From positions 1 through 17,962 of the forward strand of contig CAMLQG010000076.1 of assembly GCA_946482075.1 (NCBI GenBank): a stretch of 17,962 nt of DNA. The letters are read 5' to 3'. The position numbers were made by a program, and so were the translations under genes. The notes under the pieces are model-generated. The model had not been told where the DNA came from. It worked only from the letters and a program-made list of their open reading frames with translations, and searched no databases. The stretch comes from an uncultured Erythrobacteraceae bacterium. Lineage in GTDB: Bacteria > Pseudomonadota > Alphaproteobacteria > Sphingomonadales > Sphingomonadaceae. Positions 6,305 through 13,082 of this stretch are shown in pieces (position 1 is the stretch's first letter; the number at the start of each line of letters is the position of its first letter).

Positions 6305-7447
6305 TCAACGGAACCGATACAAGGTACCAAGAGCTTCCAGTCTTGGCGGGAAACCGCGATCTCCCGAATTGGGCGGCGGAGCATCCTTGAAACAAGGAAT
6401 GTCTTTGAACGCCCCGATTTCCGATGCCGCGTGTTGAGAGCTGGCGGTGCTGTGGAGGCGAATGGCATCCCGGTATTGTTGCGGTGTGGTGCCAGTCACC
6501 GATCGGAAAGCCCGGTGGAAATGCGGGTTGCTCTTAAAACCGGAAATCGTGGCGATATCCGAAATCGTGTAACGGTCAAAAGGCAGTTCTGAGAGCAGTT
6601 TGGTGGAAAGCCTGATCTTCGCGCTCCTCACCATATTCGGGAAGGTCTGCCTTCGCTCGGCGATTATCTTGCTGAGATATCTCGACGAGATTTCGAATTT
6701 CTTCGCAACGCTCTTCGCCGAAATTTCGGGATTGGCTGCATTGTCGACGATATATTTTTGAATTTCCTCGAACCGCAGCTTGGAACCGCGCGTCACCAGC
6801 TTGAGATCGATGACTCCGCTGATGGCCTGACCGACCAGCTGGGCGAAGCACCTGGTCGTGAGATTTCGGCATTGACCATCGAGTTGCTGATTGTTCCGGA
6901 AAATCAGCGAGAGCATTTCGGCCGCTGCCAAAGCGGGTCCGTCGGCAGTCGAGATGGGCTTCCCGAGCGCCGCTTCTCGCGACAGGAAAGGCGCCAGCAT
7001 GTGAAGGGGAACAAACGCCTGGTGAACCGTCATTGTCCTGGCTCCCTTGCAGCGCATGAACGCCCGGTATCCGCCGCTGGAGCGCGAGACAGCGAAAGAC
7101 GGACCATGAATATCGTCTCGCAGCGGGGAATCGAATATGATCACGCCCCCATCGACGAAGGTCACGATATAATATTGCTGTTCGATCAGCCTGACTGCGC
7201 TTGCGGATCTATGGAAGGAAGCGCTTCCTTTCAGTTCGGAACGCGAAATGCGCAAGGAACCGGCAATCTTCTCGGTTATCGAATATTCGGAGCCGGGATC
7301 GAGTGTCAGCACTCCTCCCCAAAGCTCCAGGCTCTCCTTCGTCTGCCGGTTCGATTGGCAGAACCTCAGGGTCCGCTCTCCATCGATGGACATGATCCTC
7401 TCTCCCGCAAGGTCAAAATCCAGCTTGGCTTCGTTTTCCGAAGTCAT
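6305..7447 (-). CDS. AraC-family transcriptional regulator
   Basis: A 380-residue DNA-binding regulator. The N-terminal two thirds look like the AraC-binding-like sensor domain (AraC_binding_2 type); the C-terminal part has the two helix-turn-helix motifs of the AraC/XylS family: an EISAKSVAKKFEISSRYLSKI motif and YTISDIATISGFKSNPHFHR with TGTTPQQYRDA after it. About 50 residues follow the DNA-binding domain, a longer tail than usual and without recognisable features. The start chosen is ATG 7447 (MTSENEAKLDF); an in-frame ATG at 7567 would place the start inside the receptor promoter region and lacks a ribosome site. The gene is divergent from the TonB-dependent receptor 145 bases away and probably regulates it in response to a substrate. 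Confidence 0.87.
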   Translation of the reverse strand: MTSENEAKLDFDLAGERIMSIDGERTLRFCQSNRQTKESLELWGGVLTLDPGSEYSITEKIAGSLRISRSELKGSASFHRSASAVRLIEQQYYIVTFVDGGVIIFDSPLRDDIHGPSFAVSRSSGGYRAFMRCKGARTMTVHQAFVPLHMLAPFLSREAALGKPISTADGPALAAAEMLSLIFRNNQQLDGQCRNLTTRCFAQLVGQAISGVIDLKLVTRGSKLRFEEIQKYIVDNAANPEISAKSVAKKFEISSRYLSKIIAERRQTFPNMVRSAKIRLSTKLLSELPFDRYTISDIATISGFKSNPHFHRAFRSVTGTTPQQYRDAIRLHSTASSQHAASEIGAFKDIPCFKDAPPPNSGDRGFPPRLEALGTLYRFR

Positions 7448-7529
7448 CCGTTTGTATCGGCTTGCCTCTTCCCTGGCGAGTAGGATTGCGAGAGTTCTGT
7501 TTTGGGTGGTCCGAGGGCCGTTCTGAGCA

Positions 7530-7558
7530 TCGAAACCCGCCCGCGTGCGGGTTAGAAT
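7530..7558 (+). promoter_or_regulatory. Candidate receptor promoter with an inverted-repeat operator in its spacer
   Basis: TAGAAT (7553-7558) is a one-mismatch -10 element, with TCGAAA (7530-7535, 4 of 6 to the -35 consensus) 17 bases upstream. Between them lies a perfect 7-bp inverted repeat, AACCCGC (7534-7540) and GCGGGTT (7547-7553), with a 6-base centre. A regulator bound there would block polymerase; as RNA it would lie upstream of the implied start. The leader before the receptor ATG would be about 28 bases. Confidence 0.38.
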
Positions 7559-7592
7559 GCTCCCCATAACAATTAAATCAGGGGAGGATCCG

Positions 7593-9824
7593 ATGGACGC
7601 ACGTCATGTGTTGCTTCTGGGCGCGAGCATTGCTGCGCTGGGCATTTCGGAAACGGCTGCGGCACAACAGGAACGCCAGCCGGCAAATTACGACACCGAG
7701 ATTATCGTCACTGCGCAAAAGCGCGAAGAGCGCCTCCAGGACGTTCCCCTGGCAGTCACGGCCGTCGGTGCGGATCAGATAACCCGTCGCGGCTTCACGA
7801 ATATCACGCAGGTCACCCGCATGGCGCCGAACGTGAATTTCAACGAGGGCATCGTCAATCCGACGCTGATCACGCCTTTCATCCGCGGCATCGGGACGAT
7901 CGACAATTCGCCTGAATCCGACATGCCCGTCGCAGTCAGCATCGACGGCGTCTATCTGGCGAGCGTCTATGGCGGGCTGATCGACGCGTTCGACATCCAG
8001 CAGGTGGAAATCCTGCGCGGCCCCCAGGGCACTCTCCAGGGACGAAATGCGCCGGGCGGTGCGATCAACATCGTCACGCGACGGCCCGGCGAGGAGTGGG
8101 TCGCACGCGGCATGATCGAATACGGCAAATATTCCGACCTCAAGCTCAATGTCGGCGTCGACGGCCCGCTTATTCCGGAAAAGGTGGGCATCAAGCTCGC
8201 AGGCCTCTACCGCAATGCCGATGGCTTCCAGAAAGGCCTTCGCGCCGACGACACGCCATCGGGTTACGAATTCGGCGGACGCGATGCTCTTTCGCTGAAG
8301 GGTGGCTTGCAGATCACTCCGTCCGAAGCAGTCAGGATCTGGCTTTCGGCGGACTACACCAAAGACAAGAGTCCGCCGACGGCGTTCCGCGACGTGAACG
8401 ATGGGATCGACCATCCGCGGCCGGAATATGCCGATCAGCTGAATACTGTCGCGTGTTCGGTCTTCGGCTGGTGCACCCCTGCGAAGAAATATACCACGCA
8501 TCAATCCCAGTTCGGGGACAACAGGATCACCAACTGGGGACTGACCTCGAATATCGATGTCGATGTCGGTGCAGCGACGCTGACGTCCATCACGGGATAT
8601 CGTAAGATCAGGGACAAGTTCTACCTCGATATCGATGCGACACCGTTCCCGCTGCTTGAAAGCATGCCCACGGTCGTCACGCAGAAGACATTCAGCCAGG
8701 AATTCCGAATTGCCTCGAACGATGGCGGCTCCCTGTCCTTCAATGATCGTGTGCGCTGGCTGATCGGCGGCTACTACATGAAGTCCGACATGACCCGGGA
8801 TCAGCAACTGTTCGTCTTCGGTGGCAACATTGGCACGGATTACGGCCAGAAACTGAAGAGCTATGCCATTTTCGGGCATGTCGATGTGAAGCTGACGGAT
8901 GCGCTGTCCATCGCGCTTGGCGCACGCGAAAGCTGGGACAAGAAGAACTTCTTCGTGTTCGCACAGGGCGACACGGTCCTCGTGCCTCCGGCAAACCAGA
9001 GGAAGAGCTGGAAGAAGTTCATGTATGACGCAAATGTGAACTACAAGTTCACGCCCGACGTCATGGCCTATCTCCGCTATGCGCGCGGCAGCCGTCCGGG
9101 CGGCTTCAATCACACTCCGCTTTCGACCTACGATCCGGAAACGGTGGACTCGTTCGAAGGCGGCATAAAAACCACCCTGTTCGACCGCAGAGTCACGTTC
9201 AACCTTGCGGGCTTCTACTACAAGTACAAGGGCATCCAGCGCCAGACCAGCGTCGGCTTCGACAACAACAATGACGGCACGATCGACGGGTTTGCCCGCG
9301 TTACCGCGAATGCAGGCAAATCTCGCGCCTATGGCTTCGAAATGGAATTGGTCGCCCGGCCGGTCGACGGGTTGAACATCAATTTGGGCGTCGGCTATCT
9401 CGATGCCAAATATCAGGTTTGGAACGATCTGGAGGCCGATAACGTCACCCCGATCGACAACAGCACTCTGCCCGTGCTGAACGCGCCCAAATGGACGATC
9501 AATGCCGGTATTTCGTACGATATTCCGGTGAGCGAGACGGGCATGATCGCAAAGATCACGCCGTCGGCAAACCTGTACCACGTGTCGTCGCAATTCACGA
9601 ACACGGAGGCGCAGCCGGTGTCCTTCGATGACGGGCATTCGCTGTTGTCCGCCGCGCTCCGGTTCGAGGCGCCCGACAACAGGTTCGCGGTCACCATCTT
9701 CGGCGAGAACCTGACCAATTCCTACTATATCCAGAACGGGGGATCTCTCGGCGGGCTCGGCCTGTATGTTCAGGAAGGCCGTCCCCGAACCTATGGCGCG
9801 CGCCTGGAATTTCAGTTCCGATAG
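7593..9824 (+). CDS. TonB-dependent outer-membrane receptor
   Basis: A 743-residue outer-membrane transporter driven by TonB-ExbB-ExbD. It has a signal peptide with likely cleavage after A24 (ETAAA before QQERQ), a TonB box EIIVTAQ at 36-42, a plug domain with the family sequence LRGPQGTLQGRNAPGGAIN and IVTRRP, and a C-terminal barrel of alternating strands ending RPRTYGARLEFQFR. This subtype (VTAQKREERLQDVP start) is greatly expanded in sphingomonads and is often found beside catabolic genes for aromatic, terpenoid or steroid compounds rather than iron. The barrel ends in Arg instead of the usual aromatic residue. GGGGAGG at 7581-7587 gives a strong ribosome site. It is divergent from the AraC-type gene and followed by a hairpin and the SnoaL_4 gene. 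Confidence 0.93.
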   Translation: MDARHVLLLGASIAALGISETAAAQQERQPANYDTEIIVTAQKREERLQDVPLAVTAVGADQITRRGFTNITQVTRMAPNVNFNEGIVNPTLITPFIRGIGTIDNSPESDMPVAVSIDGVYLASVYGGLIDAFDIQQVEILRGPQGTLQGRNAPGGAINIVTRRPGEEWVARGMIEYGKYSDLKLNVGVDGPLIPEKVGIKLAGLYRNADGFQKGLRADDTPSGYEFGGRDALSLKGGLQITPSEAVRIWLSADYTKDKSPPTAFRDVNDGIDHPRPEYADQLNTVACSVFGWCTPAKKYTTHQSQFGDNRITNWGLTSNIDVDVGAATLTSITGYRKIRDKFYLDIDATPFPLLESMPTVVTQKTFSQEFRIASNDGGSLSFNDRVRWLIGGYYMKSDMTRDQQLFVFGGNIGTDYGQKLKSYAIFGHVDVKLTDALSIALGARESWDKKNFFVFAQGDTVLVPPANQRKSWKKFMYDANVNYKFTPDVMAYLRYARGSRPGGFNHTPLSTYDPETVDSFEGGIKTTLFDRRVTFNLAGFYYKYKGIQRQTSVGFDNNNDGTIDGFARVTANAGKSRAYGFEMELVARPVDGLNINLGVGYLDAKYQVWNDLEADNVTPIDNSTLPVLNAPKWTINAGISYDIPVSETGMIAKITPSANLYHVSSQFTNTEAQPVSFDDGHSLLSAALRFEAPDNRFAVTIFGENLTNSYYIQNGGSLGGLGLYVQEGRPRTYGARLEFQFR

Positions 9825-9922
9825 GAGGAGTTCTTCACGGCCTGTCCGGTTCTTGCCAAAGCGAGCGGGCTCGATACTCGGGCGATTTGGCGCGGAGCGA
9901 ATACGCAGATATGGGGGTGAGC

Positions 9923-9959
9923 GGTTCAGGCGATCGAGATGCTCTCGATCGCCTGAACC
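9923..9959 (+). terminator. 17-bp perfect hairpin after the receptor gene (terminator or processing site)
   Basis: GGTTCAGGCGATCGAGA (9923-9939) and its exact reverse complement (9943-9959) are separated by only TGC. The stem has no mismatch. No T-run follows (TCAAATG), so this is not a textbook intrinsic terminator; it may halt or protect the receptor transcript and so lower expression of the following gene. Confidence 0.6.
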
Positions 9960-9998
9960 TCAAATGTCGCGTAACCGGCAGACATGGAGAAGGTGGTG

Positions 9999-10583
9999 AT
10001 GGACGGTGATATCCTCCAGCGTTTGGAGAAGGTCGAAGCGCAGCTTGCCATCCAGCAATTGGCGGTTCGCTATGCACGATCTGTCGATGCGCGGGATATC
10101 GAGGGCCTGTCGGCACTCTACTCGCCGACATGCGATTACACCCGCTTCGGATTGACCGACAAACGCGGCCCTGCGGGTGTTTACGAGATGTTCGACAGCG
10201 ATGCGATCCTGACCAGCTTCTATCGCAGCATGCACCAGCTCTGCGGCCATGTGATCGAACTGGACGATGCCGACAGCGCCCATGGAACCGTCTATTGCCG
10301 CGTCGAACATGAGGATGGGCAGGACTGGATCATCCAGCTCATGATTTATTTCGACCGCTATCGCCGCGTCGATGGCATCTGGTTGTTCGAAGAACGGCAG
10401 ATGGCCTATCTGCACACCGGCGATCCCCGCCATTCTCCTCAGGACGTTTCATTCAACAGTTGGCCCAGCTGGAATAATTCCGATCAGATGTTCAAGCCCG
10501 GCCTGCCGCATGCATGGCCGAGCTGGAAACCCTTCTGGGACCGTCATGCCGAATTCGTGAAGCGACGGACCGATTTTCCCTGA
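9999..10583 (+). CDS. SnoaL_4/NTF2-like protein, BaiE-type dehydratase fold
   Basis: A 194-residue single-domain NTF2-like protein. The order of Y25, D30 and H79 follows the spacing of the catalytic residues I recall for bile-acid dehydratase BaiE (Tyr30, Asp35, His83), and the segment LAVRYARSVDARDIEGLSAL is typical of SnoaL_4 members that act as dehydratases or isomerases on steroids and aromatic compounds. The Trp-rich C-terminal extension is also seen in such proteins. The start at 9999 is preferred because GGAGAAGGTGG lies directly upstream; ATG 9984 is in frame but has no ribosome site. It follows the receptor gene after 174 bases with a strong hairpin between, so it may be weakly co-transcribed. 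Its substrate is unknown. Confidence 0.75.
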   Translation: MDGDILQRLEKVEAQLAIQQLAVRYARSVDARDIEGLSALYSPTCDYTRFGLTDKRGPAGVYEMFDSDAILTSFYRSMHQLCGHVIELDDADSAHGTVYCRVEHEDGQDWIIQLMIYFDRYRRVDGIWLFEERQMAYLHTGDPRHSPQDVSFNSWPSWNNSDQMFKPGLPHAWPSWKPFWDRHAEFVKRRTDFP

Positions 10584-10599
10584 ACGCAGCGCAAAAGCC

Positions 10600-10635
10600 G
10601 GTTGGCGATTATCCCTTTCGCATAGGGAGCCGACC
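10600..10635 (+). terminator. Hairpin downstream of the SnoaL_4 gene
   Basis: GGTTGGC (10600-10606) pairs with GCCGACC (10629-10635) including one G-T pair, and TCCCT (10612-10616) pairs with AGGGA (10624-10628); the arms are offset by a five-base bulge. It sits 17 bases after the stop codon. No T-run follows, so terminator function is only possible. Confidence 0.3.
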
Positions 10636-10693
10636 CGCCAGGGTTCGCAAGGCCGAACGGCCGCCCGAGCTTATGCAAGGTTCCAAAACAAAA

Positions 10694-10770
10694 TGGTGCG
10701 CCCAACAGGATTCGAACCTGTGGCCTTCGGATTAGGAATCCGACGCTCTATCCTGCTGAGCTATGGGCGC
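10694..10770 (-). tRNA. tRNA-Arg (anticodon CCT)
   Basis: Read on the minus strand this is a complete 77-base cloverleaf: acceptor arm GCGCCCA pairing with TGGGCGC, D arm with GCTCAG..GGATAGAGC, anticodon stem TCGGA/TCCGA with loop TTCCTAA (anticodon CCT at 10736-10734, reading AGG), T arm ACAGG-TTCGAAT-CCTGT, and an encoded ACCA end. It lies 38 bases after the DUF1178 gene on the same strand and is followed by a T-rich stretch (TTTTGTTTT) that could stop transcription. Confidence 0.96.
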
Positions 10771-10808
10771 GCCGGGGACCGTTTAGGGATTGGGCGCGCG
10801 AAGGGCAA

Positions 10809-11270
10809 TCAGTTGATGTCGTCGGGCGGTGCGACGGGGAACGGAAGCGGCGCGACCGTGATGCCTTCCTCGTGCAGTTCCTTCGCTTCCTGCAGCGTCG
10901 CCTGGCCATGGATCGCCCGAGCTTCGCTTTCTCCGTAATGCATAGCACGCGATTCCTCGGCGAACTTGCCGCCGACCCAGTTCGAATCCTTGAGCGCTTC
11001 GGCCTGCATCGCGGCGAGCTTCTCCATCGCCTTCACCATTTCGGGCGAGGGCTTGCCGCCGGCGACCGCCTGATCCTGCACCGGAGGGAAAGGAAGCTGA
11101 TTGCCCTTGCGCGGCACGGCCGGCGCCATCGGGGCCTTCGCCACATCGCTCGATCCGCATTGCGGACAGGTCACCAGCCCGCGCCCGCTCTGCGCGGCAT
11201 AGTCTTCGGACGAGCCGAACCAGCCTTCGAAACGATGGCCGGACAGGCAGCAGAGGTCGAACACGATCAT
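10809..11270 (-). CDS. DUF1178 family protein
   Basis: A 153-residue protein of the DUF1178 family, function unknown. It begins with the family's sequence MIVFDLCCLSGHRFEGWF and has a CPQC pair at 35-38 which, with C7/C8 and H12, may form a small zinc ribbon; a flexible Pro/Ala-rich part and a helical, charged C-terminal region follow. It overlaps the stop codon of the nitrilase-family gene by four bases (ATGA), so the two are translationally coupled. The grxC-nitrilase-DUF1178 order is common in alphaproteobacteria, which suggests a shared thiol or redox-related role without proving it. Confidence 0.9.
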   Translation of the reverse strand: MIVFDLCCLSGHRFEGWFGSSEDYAAQSGRGLVTCPQCGSSDVAKAPMAPAVPRKGNQLPFPPVQDQAVAGGKPSPEMVKAMEKLAAMQAEALKDSNWVGGKFAEESRAMHYGESEARAIHGQATLQEAKELHEEGITVAPLPFPVAPPDDIN

Positions 11271-12094
11271 GACATTGGCGATTTAGAAATTGTACGGCGA
11301 TTGGCAAGGCTCGGAAGCTGCTGGCGCACTCCGGCGATCCGTTCTTGGGAAATATCCGCGAAGCCCAGCCCCGGCGCTTCGCCGCCGAGATCGAGCAGAA
11401 CGTCTCCCCAGGGATCGATCACCAGCGAATGGCCGAAGGTGCGGCGGCCATCCTCGTGCTGCCCAACCTGGGCAGCCGCAATGACATAGGCACTCGCTTC
11501 CACCGCGCGAGCGCGCTGAAGGAGGTGCCAATGCGCCTGGCCGGTAGGTACGGTGAAGGAGGCGGGAATGGCGATGGCGTCGCAAGCCTGCCGCCCCAGT
11601 TCCTCGAACAGCGCCGGGAAGCGAATGTCATAGCAGATGCTGAGGCCAAGCCGGCCGAGTGGCGTTTCGACCGTGACCACCGCTTCCCCCGGCGCATAGG
11701 CGGCGGATTCCCGCCAGCTTTCGCCTGTGGCAAGCTGCACGTCGAACATATGGATCTTGTCGTAACGCGCCGCCACCGTGCCATCGGGCGCGATCACGAA
11801 CGAACGATTGGCGAAGCGTCCGTCAGGCCGGCGCACCGCGAGCGATCCCAGCGCCACCCAGATGCCCTGCCCCGCCGCCGCCCGGCGAACCGTACGCAGC
11901 ACGGGATTCTCGTCCTCGGGCACGACATGGCGTTTCGCCCGATCGCGATCGCGATCCAGCAGACCGGACATCTCGGGCGTGAACAGCATTTCCGCCTCGC
12001 CCCGCGCGGCATCGGCCACCGCTTCCATCAGTGTCTCGGCGTTGCGCGCCGGATCGATGCCGGTCGTCATCTGCAGAACGGCGATGCGGGTCAT
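11267..12094 (-). CDS. Carbon-nitrogen hydrolase (nitrilase superfamily amidase, Nit1/deaminated-glutathione-amidase-like)
   Basis: A 275-residue amidase of the nitrilase superfamily with the complete Glu-Lys-Cys triad: E41 (FTPEMSG), K113 (RYDKIHMFD) and C154 (SICYDIRFP). Length and motif surroundings fit the Nit1/Nit2-like branch, whose characterised members hydrolyse deaminated glutathione or omega-amides; the glutaredoxin gene seven bases upstream fits a glutathione-repair role, which is an inference from context. The protein is expected in the cytoplasm. It ends in an ATGA overlap with the DUF1178 gene. Confidence 0.92.
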   Translation of the reverse strand: MTRIAVLQMTTGIDPARNAETLMEAVADAARGEAEMLFTPEMSGLLDRDRDRAKRHVVPEDENPVLRTVRRAAAGQGIWVALGSLAVRRPDGRFANRSFVIAPDGTVAARYDKIHMFDVQLATGESWRESAAYAPGEAVVTVETPLGRLGLSICYDIRFPALFEELGRQACDAIAIPASFTVPTGQAHWHLLQRARAVEASAYVIAAAQVGQHEDGRRTFGHSLVIDPWGDVLLDLGGEAPGLGFADISQERIAGVRQQLPSLANRRTISKSPMS

Positions 12095-12101
12095 GGGGCG
12101 A

Positions 12102-12365
12102 TCAGCGGCCCAGCATCATGTCGAGCTTGCCCTGGCGCTCCAGCGCGGCGAGCTCATCCGATCCGCCGACGGAAATACCGTCGATGAAGATCTGGGGAAC
12201 GGTGCGGGCTTCCGGCACGCGGCGCTGCATCTCCGCCTTGTCCGGTCCGCCCATCGTCACGTCATATTCGGTATATTCCACGCCCTTGCTGTCGAGCAGC
12301 TGCTTGGCGCGATAGCAATAGCCGCAACCGAACTTGGTATAGATCTCGACGAGCGGGGTGGTCAT
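12102..12365 (-). CDS. grxC: Glutaredoxin 3 (GrxC type)
   Basis: An 87-residue dithiol glutaredoxin that reduces disulfides and glutathione mixed disulfides in the cytoplasm. The active site is CGYC at residues 14-17; TVPQIFIDG (cis-Pro loop) and VGGSDEL (glutathione-binding GG-D) complete the fold. Length is normal for bacterial GrxC. It heads a tight operon with the nitrilase-family amidase and DUF1178, and is divergent from the heat-shock gene, with a 15-base palindrome 38 bases before its start codon. Confidence 0.95.
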   Translation of the reverse strand: MTTPLVEIYTKFGCGYCYRAKQLLDSKGVEYTEYDVTMGGPDKAEMQRRVPEARTVPQIFIDGISVGGSDELAALERQGKLDMMLGR

Positions 12366-12402
12366 TCTGGCGGTCCTTCCATCGCGAAATCCGGCATCGT
12401 GG

Positions 12403-12417
12403 CGTCACCCGGTGACG
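12403..12417. promoter_or_regulatory. 15-bp palindrome between grxC and hsp20
   Basis: CGTCACC, one central C, and GGTGACG form a perfect inverted repeat. It lies 38 bases upstream of the grxC start and six bases before the -35 of the candidate heat-shock promoter, a position suited to an operator for either gene. The bound factor is unknown. Confidence 0.4.
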
Positions 12418-12423
12418 AGCGGC

Positions 12424-12451
12424 CTTGAATGCCGGTGAGCCTGTCATATCT
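12424..12451 (+). promoter_or_regulatory. Candidate RpoH (sigma-32) heat-shock promoter
   Basis: CTTGAA (12424-12429) and CATATCT (12445-12451) are separated by 15 bases, resembling heat-shock promoters of alphaproteobacteria (CTTGA at -35 and a CnTAT-like -10). The transcript would start near 12458 and carry a leader of about 95 bases to the hsp20 start. It is a match by eye, supported by the nature of the gene it precedes. Confidence 0.5.
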
Positions 12452-12461
12452 AGGGTCCGCG

Positions 12462-12549
12462 TGGTGCGCCGCAAGGGCATCATGGCATGGCGAGCGCCGG
12501 ATTGGCCGGGCTCGTCCACCGAACTGCAAATTGCTCAGCAGAGGATTTG
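12462..12549 (+). promoter_or_regulatory. ROSE-like RNA thermometer in the hsp20 5' leader
   Basis: The leader can fold into three successive hairpins. Hairpin 1 (12462-12482) pairs TGGTGCgCC with GGGCATCA around a GCAA tetraloop. Hairpin 2 (12489-12516) pairs GGCGAGC with GCTCGTC and CCGG with CCGG around ATTGG. Hairpin 3 (12527-12549) pairs CAAA-TTGCT with AGGA-TTTG across a six-base loop, hiding the Shine-Dalgarno AGGA (12542-12545). The TTGCT fits the UYGCU motif that faces AGGA in ROSE thermometers, including the G-G mismatch. At low temperature this would block ribosome binding; heat would open hairpin 3. ROSE elements are known before alphaproteobacterial hsp20 genes; this one is inferred from pairing by eye. 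Confidence 0.72.
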
Positions 12550-12552
12550 ACC

Positions 12553-13020
12553 ATGAACCGTTTCGATTTCTCCCCCTATCGCCGCAATACCGTCGGTTTT
12601 GACCGGGTGTTCGACTTGCTGGAGAAGCAGGTCCGCCAGAATGGCAGCGACAATTACCCCCCTTTCAACATCGAGCGGCGCGGTACGGACAATTATCGCA
12701 TCACTCTCGCCATCGCCGGCTTCAAGCCGAACGAAATCGACATCACGGCCCAACAGAACCTGCTGGTGATCAAGGGCCACAAGGGCGATCTCGCCGAGGA
12801 AGGCGAATTCCTCCATGTCGGCATTGCCAATCGCGGCTTCGAACGCCGCTTCGAACTCGCCGATTTCGTGCGGGTGGAAAAGGCCGACCTTGCCGATGGT
12901 CTCCTCGTGATCGACCTCGTGCGCGAAGTACCCGAAGCGATGAAACCCAAGAAGATCGCGGTGAACGGTCAGAAGCCGCTTGAAGTGGTCGAAGGCAGCA
13001 AAGACGCCGACGCGGCCTGA
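12553..13020 (+). CDS. Small heat-shock protein, Hsp20/IbpA family
   Basis: A 155-residue alpha-crystallin-type chaperone that holds unfolding proteins in oligomers for later refolding by DnaK and ClpB. The N-terminus (MNRFDFSPYRRNTVGFDRVFDLL) matches IbpA-like proteins; the alpha-crystallin domain covers about residues 39-135, including YRITLAIAGFKPNEIDI, VIKGHK, FERRFELADFV and the C-terminal KPKKIAVN (an I-x-V anchor). ATG 12553 is chosen because AGGA lies seven bases upstream; an in-frame extension upstream would be translated leader RNA. The gene stands alone between a candidate heat-shock promoter with a ROSE-like leader and an intrinsic terminator. Confidence 0.95.
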   Translation: MNRFDFSPYRRNTVGFDRVFDLLEKQVRQNGSDNYPPFNIERRGTDNYRITLAIAGFKPNEIDITAQQNLLVIKGHKGDLAEEGEFLHVGIANRGFERRFELADFVRVEKADLADGLLVIDLVREVPEAMKPKKIAVNGQKPLEVVEGSKDADAA

Positions 13021-13045
13021 ACGGCTAGCGCAGCGCTTCTATCCC

Positions 13046-13073
13046 AAGGCGGGCTCGCGAGGGCCCGCCTTTT
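13046..13073 (+). terminator. Intrinsic terminator of hsp20
   Basis: AAGGCGGGC (13046-13054) pairs with GCCCGCCTT (13063-13071) around an eight-base loop, and the stem runs into TTTT on the plus strand. It starts 25 bases after the hsp20 stop codon and ends 10 bases before the end of the convergent pyrG, so it may also limit read-through from that side. Confidence 0.85.
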
Positions 13074-13082
13074 CATGTCCGA

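Noticed and set aside
7565..7567. ATG at 7567 as start of the AraC-type regulator
   Set aside because: It would extend into the receptor promoter region, lacks a ribosome site on that strand, and adds 40 residues without domain character.
7578..9638. 686-codon open frame on the minus strand
   Set aside because: It lies wholly opposite the TonB-dependent receptor, has no family resemblance, and is an antisense frame kept open by high GC content.
10694..10770. tRNA-Arg as integration site of a genomic island covering the receptor region
   Set aside because: I found no second copy of the tRNA 3' end and no integrase or mobility genes in the window.
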